Assembly: GCF_000425065.1 (NCBI RefSeq)
Contig: NZ_AULB01000008.1
Span: 1-64,000 of the forward strand
DNA length: 64,000 bases
Origin: Actinomadura rifamycini DSM 43936
Lineage (GTDB): Bacteria; Actinomycetota; Actinomycetes; Streptosporangiales; Streptosporangiaceae
Direction of reading: 5' to 3'
The notes below the pieces were generated by a model. It was not told the DNA's origin, searched no databases, and saw nothing but the letters and a program-made list of their open reading frames with translations. The stretch's first letter is position 1, and each line of letters starts with the position of its first letter. The position numbers were made by a program, and so were the translations under genes. Shown here piece after piece: positions 37,176-46,238 of this stretch.

Positions 37176-38213
37176 TCATTCACCGCCCGTCGACGTCCGG
37201 ACGCGCAGCGCCGGTTCGCGGACGACGCGGCCGCCCCGGGCCCCGCCGTCCGCAGCGCCGTCGCCGGCACCGTCGCCGGCACCGTCGACGCCGCCGACGA
37301 CCAGTCCGACGGCCGCCTCGACGATGCCGTCGATGTCCCAGTCGACGCTCGTCAGCGGCGGGGTCAGCAGCGCCGACATCGGATGGTCGTCGTACCCGCA
37401 GACGGCGACGTCGCCCGGCACGTCCAGGCCGAGTTCCCGGGTCGCGGCGTACACGCCGTAGGCCATCGAGTCGGTGAAGCAGAACACCGCCGACGGACGG
37501 TCCGGCCCCCCGAGCACGCGCAGCGCGGCGTCCGTCGCGGCGGCGAGGCCCTGCGGGACCGCGACGACGTCCGCGCGCAGCCCGAGCCGTCCGGCCTCGG
37601 CGTCGACGTGCACGTCCGCCGGACGGTCCGGGGTGCTGGCGCGGGTGGCGGTGAACACCGCGAGGTGCCGGTGCCCGAGGCCGCGCAGATGCTCCAGGGC
37701 GAGCGTGACGCCGCGCCGGTTGTCGAACACGACCTCGCCGTGCGACCGCCCGCCGTGCAGCGCGTCCCCGATCGACACCACCGGCAGGGCGCCGCCGATC
37801 TCGGCCCACAGCGCGGCGGCCGGGTCGAGCGGCTGCACGATGAGGCCGTCCACCCGCTGGTCGCGCAGCCGCCGGGCGAGCGCGAGCTCCCGCTCCGGGT
37901 CGCCGCCCGCGTCGACGATGAGGGCGTACCGGTCGCGGGCGAGCAGCGCGCGGCCGATGCCGACCGCGAGCGACTGCTGCCAGTAGTCCTCCAGCGAGCC
38001 GCACAGCAGCCCGATCTGCCCGGTGCGCCCGCTGGCGAGCGCGCGGGCGATCGGGTGCGCCTCGTAGCCGAGCCGCTCGGCGGCCGCGCGGACCCGCGCC
38101 TGCGTCTCCTCCGACGTCTGGACGCCGCGGAGCGCGTACGAGACGGCGGCGGGCGACAGGCCCGTCTCCTCGGCCACTTCCCGGATGGTCGCGCGTTTCC
38201 CCCTCGCCGCCAT
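37176..38213 (-). CDS. LacI-family transcriptional regulator
   Basis: A 345-aa regulator. The LacI headpiece TIREVAEETGLSPAAVSYAL and the hinge helix HPIARALASGRTGQIGLL precede a periplasmic-binding-protein-like effector domain (about 62-320; GLIVQPLDPA, VVSIGDALHG, AVFCFTDSMAYGVYAATREL, VAVCGYDDHPMSALLTPPLT). A Gly/Asp/Ala repeat encoded near 37260-37290 (GDGAGDGAADGG) interrupts the C-terminal end. It sits 10 bases after the membrane-protein gene and could be co-transcribed with it; its target is not evident, but a sugar-related gene is usual. Confidence 0.88.
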   Translation of the reverse strand: MAARGKRATIREVAEETGLSPAAVSYALRGVQTSEETQARVRAAAERLGYEAHPIARALASGRTGQIGLLCGSLEDYWQQSLAVGIGRALLARDRYALIVDAGGDPERELALARRLRDQRVDGLIVQPLDPAAALWAEIGGALPVVSIGDALHGGRSHGEVVFDNRRGVTLALEHLRGLGHRHLAVFTATRASTPDRPADVHVDAEAGRLGLRADVVAVPQGLAAATDAALRVLGGPDRPSAVFCFTDSMAYGVYAATRELGLDVPGDVAVCGYDDHPMSALLTPPLTSVDWDIDGIVEAAVGLVVGGVDGAGDGAGDGAADGGARGGRVVREPALRVRTSTGGE

Positions 38214-38223
38214 CCTTCACACC

Positions 38224-39501
38224 CTAGGCGGCGGGGCCGACAGGGCGCCGGTCGAGCCACCGGTCCGTCACCGCGCACACGGCGACGGCCGTGCCGAAGC
38301 ACACGGCCGCGCCCCTGAGCAGGCCCGCCTCGTAGTACACGTCCGTCACCGCGCGGACGGCGGCGAACCCCGCGAGCCCGCCCGCGGCGAGCGCGGCGGA
38401 CGCCTGCCCGCACCACAGGAGCGTCCGGCGCGGACCGGCGCCCGCCAGGGCCGCCCGCAGCGCGAGCCCCGCCGCCGCGCCGCACACCAGCAGCCCGGCC
38501 GCGCCCGCGAGCGGCGGCGAGCCCAGGTTCGGGCCGTACCGGACCGCGAGCGCGGGCACCAGGAACAGGACGAGCGCGTACCGCAGCGCGTGCCGCACGC
38601 TCGCCACCGCCCGTCCCGGCTCGCCGCCGGGCAGCCGCCCGGCCGCCAGGCGCGCCGCCGCGAGTACGGCCGCGGCGGCCACCGCGCCCGGCAGCCGCCC
38701 GCCCAGATGCCCGAGGTTGTAGAGCAGCGCGGTGTCGTACACCGTGAGCACCAGGTGGCCCAGGGCCCAGACGGACGCGGCGAAGGCGAGGAGCCGCGCG
38801 GGCGACGAGACCCGCGGGCCGCCGTCCCCGTCCCGCCGCGCGAGCCACCGGACGAGCGGGGGCGTGACCGCCGCCGCGCACCCCCGGATCGCGATGTCCT
38901 CGGTCGTGTACGGGTTGCGCAGCCCCCACTCCACGGCGCAGAACACGAACGTGTACGACAGGGACGCCGCCCAGACGAGCCACGACCCCGCGACGCGCCG
39001 GTACAGCCCGCGGTCCAGCCACCGCAGGACCGTCACGTAGGCGAGCAGCACGAAGGGCAGTTCGAGGAACGCCTGCACCCGCAGGACGGACGGAGCCAGC
39101 AGTTCGGGCCCGGGAACCCGTTCGGCGACCGCCCGCATCGCCGGACCGTCCGCCAGCGCGAACCACCCCTCGGGCAGGTACCGCGCCACGAACGCGGCGT
39201 CGCCGCCGTGCACCCGGAGCACGTAGACCGTGAACAGCACCTGGTTCACGTACACGAGCGCCGCAACGATCCCCAGGACGGCCTCGGGGCACGCGAACCG
39301 GGAGAGAACCGGTCGGCCTTCGTTCCTCAGGCCGCCCGGGAGAAGGACCCCCCGGCGCGGGACGTCGCCCTCCGGGTGCGGGTCTTCGTCGTCGTTTCGG
39401 TGGTCGTCATGGGGCGGGGTGGGGTGGAACCTTGGGCGGGCGGTCGCCGCGAGGGTCGCCGCCGTCGATGCCAGGACCGCGGCGTCCCCCCAGAGCCTCA
39501 T
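38224..39501 (-). CDS. Polytopic membrane protein, unknown function
   Basis: A 425-aa protein with about ten predicted membrane helices (such as AVLGIVAALVYVNQVLFTVY, FVLLAYVTVLRWL, LLAFAASVWALGHLVLTVY). I do not recognise the family. The first 70 residues are hydrophilic and low in complexity and overlap the end of the acyltransferase gene by 95 bases, so the true start may be further in; no clear alternative ATG or GTG with a ribosome-binding site exists before the first helix. It lies between an acyltransferase and a LacI regulator. Confidence 0.7.
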   Translation of the reverse strand: MRLWGDAAVLASTAATLAATARPRFHPTPPHDDHRNDDEDPHPEGDVPRRGVLLPGGLRNEGRPVLSRFACPEAVLGIVAALVYVNQVLFTVYVLRVHGGDAAFVARYLPEGWFALADGPAMRAVAERVPGPELLAPSVLRVQAFLELPFVLLAYVTVLRWLDRGLYRRVAGSWLVWAASLSYTFVFCAVEWGLRNPYTTEDIAIRGCAAAVTPPLVRWLARRDGDGGPRVSSPARLLAFAASVWALGHLVLTVYDTALLYNLGHLGGRLPGAVAAAAVLAAARLAAGRLPGGEPGRAVASVRHALRYALVLFLVPALAVRYGPNLGSPPLAGAAGLLVCGAAAGLALRAALAGAGPRRTLLWCGQASAALAAGGLAGFAAVRAVTDVYYEAGLLRGAAVCFGTAVAVCAVTDRWLDRRPVGPAA

Positions 39502-40720
39502 GCCGCGCCAACCTAGTGCCGGCCGCCCCGGCGGCGCGCACCGGTTCGAGGGACGCGCGGAGGCGCGCCTTCATCCAGCGCGCGGCGGGGCCCTCCACCA
39601 GCCGGTGCACGGCGTAGGACAGCAGCAGGGACGCGGCGACGGTGGCGGCGAGCGCGCCCCAGCGGCCGGCGGCCGGGTACAGGGCGTCGACGAGCGGCAG
39701 GGCGAGCTGCGAGTGCACGAGGTACAGCGGGTAGGTCAGCGCGCCGAGGACGGTCAGCCCGCGCCAGCGGATCCACCTGAGCCTGCCCAGCGCGACGAGG
39801 CTCATCAGCGCGAAGATGCCGGTGACGGCCACGCCGACGGCGATCTCGTTCGCCTCTTCCCACGCCGTGCGCGCGCGCCACGCGCCCCAGTGCAGGGCCA
39901 GGAGCCACGACACGGCGACGTATCCCCACAGGAGCAGGGTGGGGCCGAACTTGTAGATCATGAACAGGGCCATGCCGCCGATGAAGTACGGGCTCCACGT
40001 CGGCAGCAGCATGACCTGGAGCAGTTCGTTGTCCGCCTGGTTGGCGTAGAGGCCGCCGAACAGCCAGGCGGCCATGAAGACGAGGCAGGAGCGGTACGTA
40101 ATGCCGATTCCAGCGAGGACAGCGACGAGCACGTAGAAGTGGAGCTCGACCCAGAGCGTCCAGTACACGGCGTCCACGTTCCGGACGTCGAGACCGCCCT
40201 GCAGCATCGTCAGGTTGGGGATGACGAGGCCCGGCGCGCCGTGCCCCATCCGGAACACCGCGTACACGGCGGCGCCGAGCAGCACGCTGAACCAGTACGC
40301 CGGCATGAGGCGGACGAGGCGGGAGACGCCGAACTCGCCGGGCCCGCGTCCCCACGCGCTCAGCAGGATCACGAATCCGCTGATGACGAAGAACAGGTCG
40401 ACGCCGAGGTACCCGTAGCTCGTCACGGCGCCGAGGCCGGGGAAGACGTCCAGCGAGGGCTCCGGCCACGGGCCGGCGCCGTCGAAGCCGGTGAAGTGGT
40501 ACAGCACCACCGCGACCGCCGCGAGGAAGCGCAGCAGGTCCAGCTCGCGGAGCCGGCCGTGCCCGGTGCGTGCGGGCGCGGGGAGCGGCGGCAGGTCCCG
40601 CGGGCCCGCGTCCCGCGGGGGGCGGTCGTCCGGGGGGAGGGCGGGCGGGGGGAGGTCGGGCCGGGACCGGACCGCCGTCGGCGGCGCCGCGTCCGCGGGC
40701 GGGGATTCGTGTCGGGTCAC
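39407..40720 (-). CDS. Acyltransferase-3 family membrane protein
   Basis: A 437-aa OafA/YrhL-type integral membrane acyltransferase that transfers acetyl or other acyl groups to cell-surface sugars or to antibiotics. RELDLLRFLAAVAVVLYHFT carries the catalytic His of the first helix; SYGYLGVDLFFVISGFVI and VDAVYWTLWVELHFYVLVAV are the other family motifs. About ten helices. GTG at 40720 follows GAGAGG; the frame extends further 5' in low-complexity Pro/Ala sequence. A SGNH lipoprotein gene is divergent, and such pairs often act together in surface acylation. Confidence 0.85.
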   Translation of the reverse strand: MTRHESPPADAAPPTAVRSRPDLPPPALPPDDRPPRDAGPRDLPPLPAPARTGHGRLRELDLLRFLAAVAVVLYHFTGFDGAGPWPEPSLDVFPGLGAVTSYGYLGVDLFFVISGFVILLSAWGRGPGEFGVSRLVRLMPAYWFSVLLGAAVYAVFRMGHGAPGLVIPNLTMLQGGLDVRNVDAVYWTLWVELHFYVLVAVLAGIGITYRSCLVFMAAWLFGGLYANQADNELLQVMLLPTWSPYFIGGMALFMIYKFGPTLLLWGYVAVSWLLALHWGAWRARTAWEEANEIAVGVAVTGIFALMSLVALGRLRWIRWRGLTVLGALTYPLYLVHSQLALPLVDALYPAAGRWGALAATVAASLLLSYAVHRLVEGPAARWMKARLRASLEPVRAAGAAGTRLARHEALGGRRGPGIDGGDPRGDRPPKVPPHPAP

Positions 40721-40904
40721 CGGCGGAACCCTCTCGGCGCCGGGTTTCCCGGCGCGTACCCGGACGTGAGGAACGGGTGAACGGCCGGTGTAGGTCAGAC
40801 CTCCGGACGGGCGACACGCGGCGGGGGGCGCGGGCGGTCCGCTCACGGGAGGGTGTCCGGATCAGTAAGATACGGATGCATCCCCCAGTTCTTGGACGGT
40901 CTCC

Positions 40905-41675
40905 ATGTACCTTCGCCGCGCCCGTCGCGGCGCGGCGTTGACGCTGTGCCTTGCCGTGCTGGCCGGCCCGTGGGCCGTCGCGGGCTGCTCGGCGGTCGCC
41001 AACCCGGTGCACAGCTCCGCCGTGGCGGACGAGCCGTCCGCACCGGCGTCGGGCGCCCCGCGGACCGCGCCGCCCGTGGTGATGTTCCTCGGCGACAGCT
41101 ACACGGTCGGCGAGGTCGGGGTCGCGCCGGAGGAGACGTACGCGTCCGGGACGGCGCGGCTGCTCGGCTGGCAGGTGATCGTCGGCGGGCGCGGCGGCAC
41201 CGGGTTCGTGAAGACGACGAACGGCCGCGACGACTTCCTGGGCCTGTTCGAGATGCAGCTCGGCTGGCGGCCCGCGCCGGACATGCTGGTGGTGTCCGGC
41301 GGCCACAACGACCGGCGGGTGCCGCCCGCGGAGGTCGCGGCGGCCGCGCGGACGCTGCTGGACCGCGCGGCGCAGCGGTGGCCCGGCACGCGCCTGCTCC
41401 TGATGGGGCCGATGTGGGGCAACGGGACCCCGACGCCGCAGGTGCTCGGCGTCCGGAACGCACTGCAGCAGCTCGCGGGGCGGCTCGGCATCCCGTTCGT
41501 CGACCCGCTCGCCGAGCAGTGGATCACCGGCGGCCGGGTGGGCGGCAACGCGTCCCGGTACATCAAGGCGGACGGCACCCACCCCACCCCGGAGGGCCAC
41601 CGCTACCTGGCGTCCCGGCTGGCCGCCGCCGTCGAGCGCCTGGGGCTGTCCGCGCCGGTGCGGCAGACGCCGTAG
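40905..41675 (+). CDS. SGNH/GDSL-type hydrolase lipoprotein
   Basis: A 256-aa exported lipoprotein with lipobox VAGC (Cys28). The esterase domain has block I FLGDSYTVGE with nucleophile Ser65, the glycine and asparagine blocks GGRGGTGFV and VVSGGHNDRR, and the catalytic dyad in DGTHPTPEGH. It probably removes or transfers an acyl group at the cell envelope. It is divergent from the acyltransferase gene at 40720, and its 3' end faces the egt operon. Confidence 0.9.
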   Translation: MYLRRARRGAALTLCLAVLAGPWAVAGCSAVANPVHSSAVADEPSAPASGAPRTAPPVVMFLGDSYTVGEVGVAPEETYASGTARLLGWQVIVGGRGGTGFVKTTNGRDDFLGLFEMQLGWRPAPDMLVVSGGHNDRRVPPAEVAAAARTLLDRAAQRWPGTRLLLMGPMWGNGTPTPQVLGVRNALQQLAGRLGIPFVDPLAEQWITGGRVGGNASRYIKADGTHPTPEGHRYLASRLAAAVERLGLSAPVRQTP

Positions 41676-41684
41676 CGGGCGGCG

Positions 41685-42635
41685 TCACGCGGGACGGGCG
41701 AGGCTGAGCGAGAAGTCGCCGGCGGGATCGGTCCAGAACTCGGTGAGGGCGAGGCCCGCGGCGCCCAGCTCGCTCTCGAGGCGGTCGCGCCGGAACTTCG
41801 CGGAGATCTCGGTGCGCATCTCCTCGCCCGCGGCGAACGACACGTCGAGGTCGAGGCCGCCGATGCGCACGTCCTGGTCGCGGCGGGAGCGCAGCCGCAT
41901 CTCGATCCACTCCTCCGCCGCGTTCCAGCAGGCGACGTGCTCGAACGCGGACGGGTCGAAGTCGGCGTCCAGTTCGCGGTTCAGCACCCGCAGGACGTTC
42001 CGGTCGAACTCGGCGGTGACGCCGGCGGCGTCGTCGTAGGCGCGGACGAGCCGGTCGGGGTCCTTGACGAGGTCGGCGCCGAGCAGGAGGAAGCCGTCGT
42101 CGCCGAGGGCGGCGCCGATGCCGCCGAGGAAGCCGATGCGGGCGGCGGGCGGCATGTTGCCGATCGTCCCGCCGAGGAACGCGACGAGCGTGCGCTCCCC
42201 GCCGGGGAGCAGGTGCAGGTGCTGCTCGTAGTCGGCGGCGACGGGCCGGACCGCGAGGCCCGGGTGGTCGGCGGCGATGCCGCGGGCGGCGTCCTCGAGG
42301 AAGTCGGCGCTGACGTCCACGGGTATGTAGGTCCGGAGGGTGCCGGAGAGGGCGTCGAGGAGGAGCCGGGTCTTCTCGCCCGACCCGGCGCCGAGCTCCA
42401 GGAGGGTGCGGGCGCCGGTCGCGGCGGCGATGTCGGGGGCGCGGGCGGTGAGGATCTCCCGCTCGCGCCGCGTCGGGTAGTACTCGTCGAGCGCGGTGAT
42501 CTGCTCGAACAGCTCGCTGCCGCGCTCGTCGTAGAACCACTTGGGCGGGAGCGTCTTGGGCACGGCGGTGAGGCCCTCCCGGACGTCGGCGCGGAGCGAC
42601 TTGGCGAGGTCGTCGGCGGTCAGGAACCGGTCCAC
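41685..42635 (-). CDS. egtD: L-histidine N-alpha-methyltransferase
   Basis: A 316-aa SAM-dependent enzyme making hercynine (trimethylhistidine), the first step of ergothioneine synthesis. SAM-binding motif LLELGAGSGEKTRLLLDAL, then YIPVDVSADFLEDAA and VAFLGGTIGNMPP are diagnostic. GTG at 42635 follows AAGGAG. It is the last gene of egtA-B-C-D. Length is as usual for the family. Confidence 0.95.
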   Translation of the reverse strand: MDRFLTADDLAKSLRADVREGLTAVPKTLPPKWFYDERGSELFEQITALDEYYPTRREREILTARAPDIAAATGARTLLELGAGSGEKTRLLLDALSGTLRTYIPVDVSADFLEDAARGIAADHPGLAVRPVAADYEQHLHLLPGGERTLVAFLGGTIGNMPPAARIGFLGGIGAALGDDGFLLLGADLVKDPDRLVRAYDDAAGVTAEFDRNVLRVLNRELDADFDPSAFEHVACWNAAEEWIEMRLRSRRDQDVRIGGLDLDVSFAAGEEMRTEISAKFRRDRLESELGAAGLALTEFWTDPAGDFSLSLARPA

Positions 42636-42645
42636 GTGGTTCTCC

Positions 42646-43380
42646 TTACAGGGATTCGATGCGGACGCCGGACGCGCGGTCGGCGGTGACGAGGCTGCGG
42701 TCGGGGACGCGTTTCCACCCGGGGCCGCCGTCGAGCGGCTCGGACGCGACGCGGATCGCGTCGGCGTCCTCCCGGACGAACAGCGAGTCGCCCCACGTGG
42801 TCGCGGCGAGGGCCGCGCCGTCGGCGGCGAGCAGGTTGTAGCGGCCGGGGGCGAGCGCGGTGACGGCGGCGACGGTCGCGGCGAGGCCCGCGCCGAGCCC
42901 GGCGCCGTCCCGCCAGTGCCGCGCCGCGATGGCGAGCAGCGGGGCGGAGTCGAGCGGGGCGCGGGCGTCCGGGACGCGCGCGACGTCGCCGGCGAGCTCG
43001 CGGAGCCGGCCCTCGACCTCCGCGTAGCCCCGCACGACGCCGTTGTGGCTGAACAGCCGGCCTTCGGCGCGCAGCGGCTGGGCGCCCGACTCGTCCACCG
43101 GGAACCCGGCGGTCGCCGACCGGACGGCCGCGACCGCGCACGACGCCCGCACGGTCGCGGCGATCTCGCGGAACGACGCGTCCGTCCAGAGGGGCTGCGC
43201 CCGGCGGAACCGGACGGCCTCCCCCGCGGCGTACCAGCCGACGCCGTACCCGTCGGCGTTGAGGAGGTTGCCCTGCGTCATGCGGGGCGCGTACGCCTGC
43301 GTCTCGAGGGAGTGCTCACCGTCGTAGACGAGCGAGTGCAGCGTGCGTTCGGGGCCGAGGTACCCGAGGTGGCGGCACAT
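42646..43380 (-). CDS. egtC: Gamma-glutamyl-hercynylcysteine S-oxide hydrolase
   Basis: A 244-aa class II glutamine amidotransferase-type hydrolase that removes the glutamate from the hercynylcysteine conjugate. The nucleophile is Cys2 (MCRHLGYLGPERTLHSLVYD). NADGYGVGWYA, AAVRSATAGFPVDESGAQPL and LFSHNGVVRGY are family signatures. The initiator overlaps the egtB stop. Confidence 0.95.
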   Translation of the reverse strand: MCRHLGYLGPERTLHSLVYDGEHSLETQAYAPRMTQGNLLNADGYGVGWYAAGEAVRFRRAQPLWTDASFREIAATVRASCAVAAVRSATAGFPVDESGAQPLRAEGRLFSHNGVVRGYAEVEGRLRELAGDVARVPDARAPLDSAPLLAIAARHWRDGAGLGAGLAATVAAVTALAPGRYNLLAADGAALAATTWGDSLFVREDADAIRVASEPLDGGPGWKRVPDRSLVTADRASGVRIESL

Positions 43381-44723
43381 CAGCGGGTCCCGGCGTCGCG
43401 CGCGCAGCGGAACCCGGAGAAGATCTGCCTCCTGATCGGGTAGTCCCAGTTGCGGAACGAGCCGCGGATCGCGAGCGGATGGGTCGCCCAGGAGCCTCCT
43501 CTGAGCACCTTGTATTCGGGTCCGAAGAAGACTTCCGAGTACTCCCTGTAGGGGAAGGAGCGGAATCCCGGGTAGCCGTGGAAGTCGGACGACGTCCACT
43601 CCCAGACGTCGCCGAGCATCCGGCGCACGCCGTAGGCGGACGCGCCCGACGCGTAGGAGCCTTCCTGGGACGGGCGAAGCGCGCGCTGCCCGAGGTTCGC
43701 GCGTCCTTCTTCGTACACCTCTCCCCACGGGTACTTGCGGGACCTCTGCACGGCGGGGTCCCAGCGTGCGGCCTTCTCCCATTCGGCTTCGGTGGGCAGC
43801 CGCTTGCCCGCCCACCGCGCGTAGGCGTCCGCCTCGTACCAGCACACGTGCTGGACGGGCTCGCCGGGCGGGACGGGTTCGGTGCGCCCGAACCTGCGGC
43901 GGAGCCACTGCCCGCCCTCGCGCCGCCAGAACGCCGGGGACCGCTTCCCGCTGCCGTTGCGCCACTCCCATCCGGCGGGCGTCCACCAGCGCGGGTCGTC
44001 GTACCCGCCGTCGTCCATGAACCGCGTGTAGGCGGCGTTCGACACCGGTTCGGCGTCGATGTAGTACGACGGCACGTCGACGATGTGCCCGGGGCGCTCG
44101 TTGTCGTACGCCCACGGCTCGTCCGACGTCCCCATCTGGAAGGGGCCGCCCTCGACCAGCACCTCGTCCCGCGTTCGGGCGCCGGGCTCCCGGACGGTCC
44201 CGCCGGGCGGGTCGAGGAGCGCGGGGGCGCCCGCGCGGAGCTGGTGGGTGGCGAGCATCGTCTCGTCGTGCATGTGCTCGTGCTGGACGACCATCCCGTA
44301 CACGAATCCGCCGCCGGTGAGCGGGTCCGGGGTGTCGAACGGGACGGACGGCAGCGCGTCCAGTACCTTCGCGCGGACGGTCGAGATGTACGCGCGGGCC
44401 TCGTCCGGTGGGAGCAGCGGCAGCGACGGCCGCGCGGCGCGCGGATGCTCGAACGCGTCGTAGAGCCCGTCGATCTCCGGGCGCATGGCGTCGGCGCCCG
44501 CCGCCGCGCGCAGCAGCCACAGCTCCTCGTAGTTGCCGACGTGCGCGAGGTCCCACACGAGCGGCGACATCAGCGGCGACACCTGCGCGACCAGGTCGTC
44601 CTCGGCGAGGACGTCGGTGGTGAGGCCGAGGCTGCGGTCGCGGGACGCGCCGAGCTCGGTCGCGATCAGCTCCTTGAGGGCGTCCTCGTCGCGGACCGGT
44701 TCGGTCCGGGTCACAGGGGGCAT
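43380..44723 (-). CDS. egtB: Hercynine oxygenase (iron-dependent sulfoxide synthase)
   Basis: A 447-aa enzyme that joins hercynine and gamma-glutamylcysteine using oxygen. The DinB-like N domain supplies iron ligands in LVWDLAHVGNYEELWLL and VVQHEHMHDETMLATH (H-x3-H). The FGE-sulfatase C domain (about 195-447) has GGPFQMGTSDEPWAYDNERP, RLPTEAEWEKAARWD and VLRGGSWATHPLAIR. The start overlaps the end of egtA by 13 bases and the stop overlaps egtC, so the operon is strongly coupled. Confidence 0.96.
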   Translation of the reverse strand: MPPVTRTEPVRDEDALKELIATELGASRDRSLGLTTDVLAEDDLVAQVSPLMSPLVWDLAHVGNYEELWLLRAAAGADAMRPEIDGLYDAFEHPRAARPSLPLLPPDEARAYISTVRAKVLDALPSVPFDTPDPLTGGGFVYGMVVQHEHMHDETMLATHQLRAGAPALLDPPGGTVREPGARTRDEVLVEGGPFQMGTSDEPWAYDNERPGHIVDVPSYYIDAEPVSNAAYTRFMDDGGYDDPRWWTPAGWEWRNGSGKRSPAFWRREGGQWLRRRFGRTEPVPPGEPVQHVCWYEADAYARWAGKRLPTEAEWEKAARWDPAVQRSRKYPWGEVYEEGRANLGQRALRPSQEGSYASGASAYGVRRMLGDVWEWTSSDFHGYPGFRSFPYREYSEVFFGPEYKVLRGGSWATHPLAIRGSFRNWDYPIRRQIFSGFRCARDAGTR

Positions 44724-45937
44724 GCCGGGTCCTCCTCGTGGACGGTGGTGTGCTCGGCCGGGTCGTCGGCGGGGCAGCGGCCGCGCTCGCAGGCCCGGCC
44801 TGCGTCGGCGGCGGCCGCCAGGACGAGCCCGGCCGCGCCGAGCCGGGGCAGCGCGTCGAGCGCGGCGGCGAAGCAGGCGCGGGCGGCGGCGGCCAGCGGC
44901 GGGTCGGCCGGGCCGGACCGCGCGGCCTCGGCCCAGCGGTCCGCGACCGGTTCGGCGGCGGCCTCGGCGAGCGCCGACGCCGCCGGGTCGTCCAGCAGCG
45001 CGGCGACGACGGCGACCGGGACGGCCCAGTACGGTCCGCGCAGCGCGTCGATCATCCGCAGTTCCAGCCAGCCGCGCGGCCGGACGGGCGGGAACAGCGT
45101 CGACAGGTGGTAGGCCAGGTCGTCCGGGCCGGGTTCGCCCTTGCCGAGCCACTCCAGGAACGACATGCCGGGGTCGGACACCCACTCGCCGGACGCGGTG
45201 TGGACGAGCATCACGCGGGCGTCCAGCGCGTACCGGGTCCACGCCTCGGCCGGGTCGCCGTCGCCGTCGCGCAGGACGGGGAGGGTGCGGCAGGGGTCGA
45301 GCTCGGTCCAGATGCCCTGCCGGGACGACCGGAGCCCGGTGCGGCGCCCGGCGCGGACGGGCGAGTTGGCGAACGCGGCGACCAGCACGGGGCCGAGCGC
45401 GTGGGCGAGCCGCCAGCGGCGGGCGGCGTCCGCGCGGTCGGCGCCGATGTCGACGCAGACCTGCACGGACGCGGTGGAGCACATCATGGCCTCGCCCGCG
45501 TCGGGGAACCCGCCGGAGACGAAGTAGTCGCGCATGCAGCGGTAGCGGGGGTGCTCGGCCTGGAAGCGGGGACGGCGGACGGGGTCGACGCCGTGCCCGG
45601 CGAGGGCGAGCCCGGCCGGGGCGAGGACGTCGCGGACGCGGGCGATGTCGCCGGCGAGCGCGGCGTGCAGGGCGGACAGGCCGGGGTAGGGCGCGGAGCT
45701 GAGTTCGAGCTGCCCCCCGGGTTCGTAGGTCACGGTGCTGCCGCCGGCCGGCGGCCCGGCCGCGGCGGCGTCGGCGTCCATGAGGGCGCGGACCTTCGCG
45801 GCGGGGACGTGCGCGGCGGGATCGGCGGCGTCGACCACGAACCACTCGGTCTCGGCGCCCACCGTCCCGGGCGGGCCGGTCTTGAAGCAGACCCCGTGTA
45901 TGTGCTGGTAGACGTCGTCCACGGTCAGCCGGGTCAC
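44711..45937 (-). CDS. egtA: Glutamate-cysteine ligase of ergothioneine synthesis
   Basis: A 408-aa ATP-dependent ligase that forms gamma-glutamylcysteine for EgtB. It starts at GTG 45937 (MTRLTVDDVYQHIHGVCFK) after GAGGAG. VGAETEWFVVDAADP is the N-terminal glutamate motif, followed by GGQLELSSAPYPGLSALHAA, MMCSTASVQVCVDIGADRADA and RGWLELRMIDALRGPYW. An open upstream reading frame without a ribosome-binding site would add 50 residues. First gene of the operon. Confidence 0.93.
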   Translation of the reverse strand: MTRLTVDDVYQHIHGVCFKTGPPGTVGAETEWFVVDAADPAAHVPAAKVRALMDADAAAAGPPAGGSTVTYEPGGQLELSSAPYPGLSALHAALAGDIARVRDVLAPAGLALAGHGVDPVRRPRFQAEHPRYRCMRDYFVSGGFPDAGEAMMCSTASVQVCVDIGADRADAARRWRLAHALGPVLVAAFANSPVRAGRRTGLRSSRQGIWTELDPCRTLPVLRDGDGDPAEAWTRYALDARVMLVHTASGEWVSDPGMSFLEWLGKGEPGPDDLAYHLSTLFPPVRPRGWLELRMIDALRGPYWAVPVAVVAALLDDPAASALAEAAAEPVADRWAEAARSGPADPPLAAAARACFAAALDALPRLGAAGLVLAAAADAGRACERGRCPADDPAEHTTVHEEDPACPL

Positions 45938-46238
45938 CCTTGACTCCTCTGGTCGGTCGACGGGTTCGGATCCTTCCCTGCTGAACCGCATCAGATATCC
46001 GGCGATTTTCATGATCTTCCTGAAATCTCCGTGAACATCACGGTTCGCACGCGTCCCGATCACCGTCCGTGGCATTCCGCGAATCACCCATTACCGGACT
46101 TCTCACCTCTTGACTGGACGCGCTACAGTCCCGATCACCACCGGTGTGCGCGCCTGCCGAAGGATGGGTTCCGAGCGATCGGGCCGATCGTGCGGGAGAC
46201 CGGGCACCGGCCCCGCAGGCGGACGACGTGGAGGTCAC
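45938..46238. promoter_or_regulatory. Divergent promoter region between egtA and the sigma-like gene
   Basis: 301 bases with a marked A/T-rich dip at 45980-46120 and no gene. It holds the dyad CCGTGA-ACA-TCACGG (46029-46043) and a TTGACT-like -35 element at 46110-46115 for the rightward gene, though no clear -10 follows. GGAGG at 46230-46234 is the ribosome-binding site of the gene at 46239. Confidence 0.5.
46029..46043. promoter_or_regulatory. Palindromic operator upstream of the egt operon
   Basis: CCGTGA-ACA-TCACGG, perfect 6-bp arms with a 3-bp centre, about 92 bases upstream of the egtA start and 195 before the sigma-like gene. A regulator dimer could control either direction. Confidence 0.55.
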
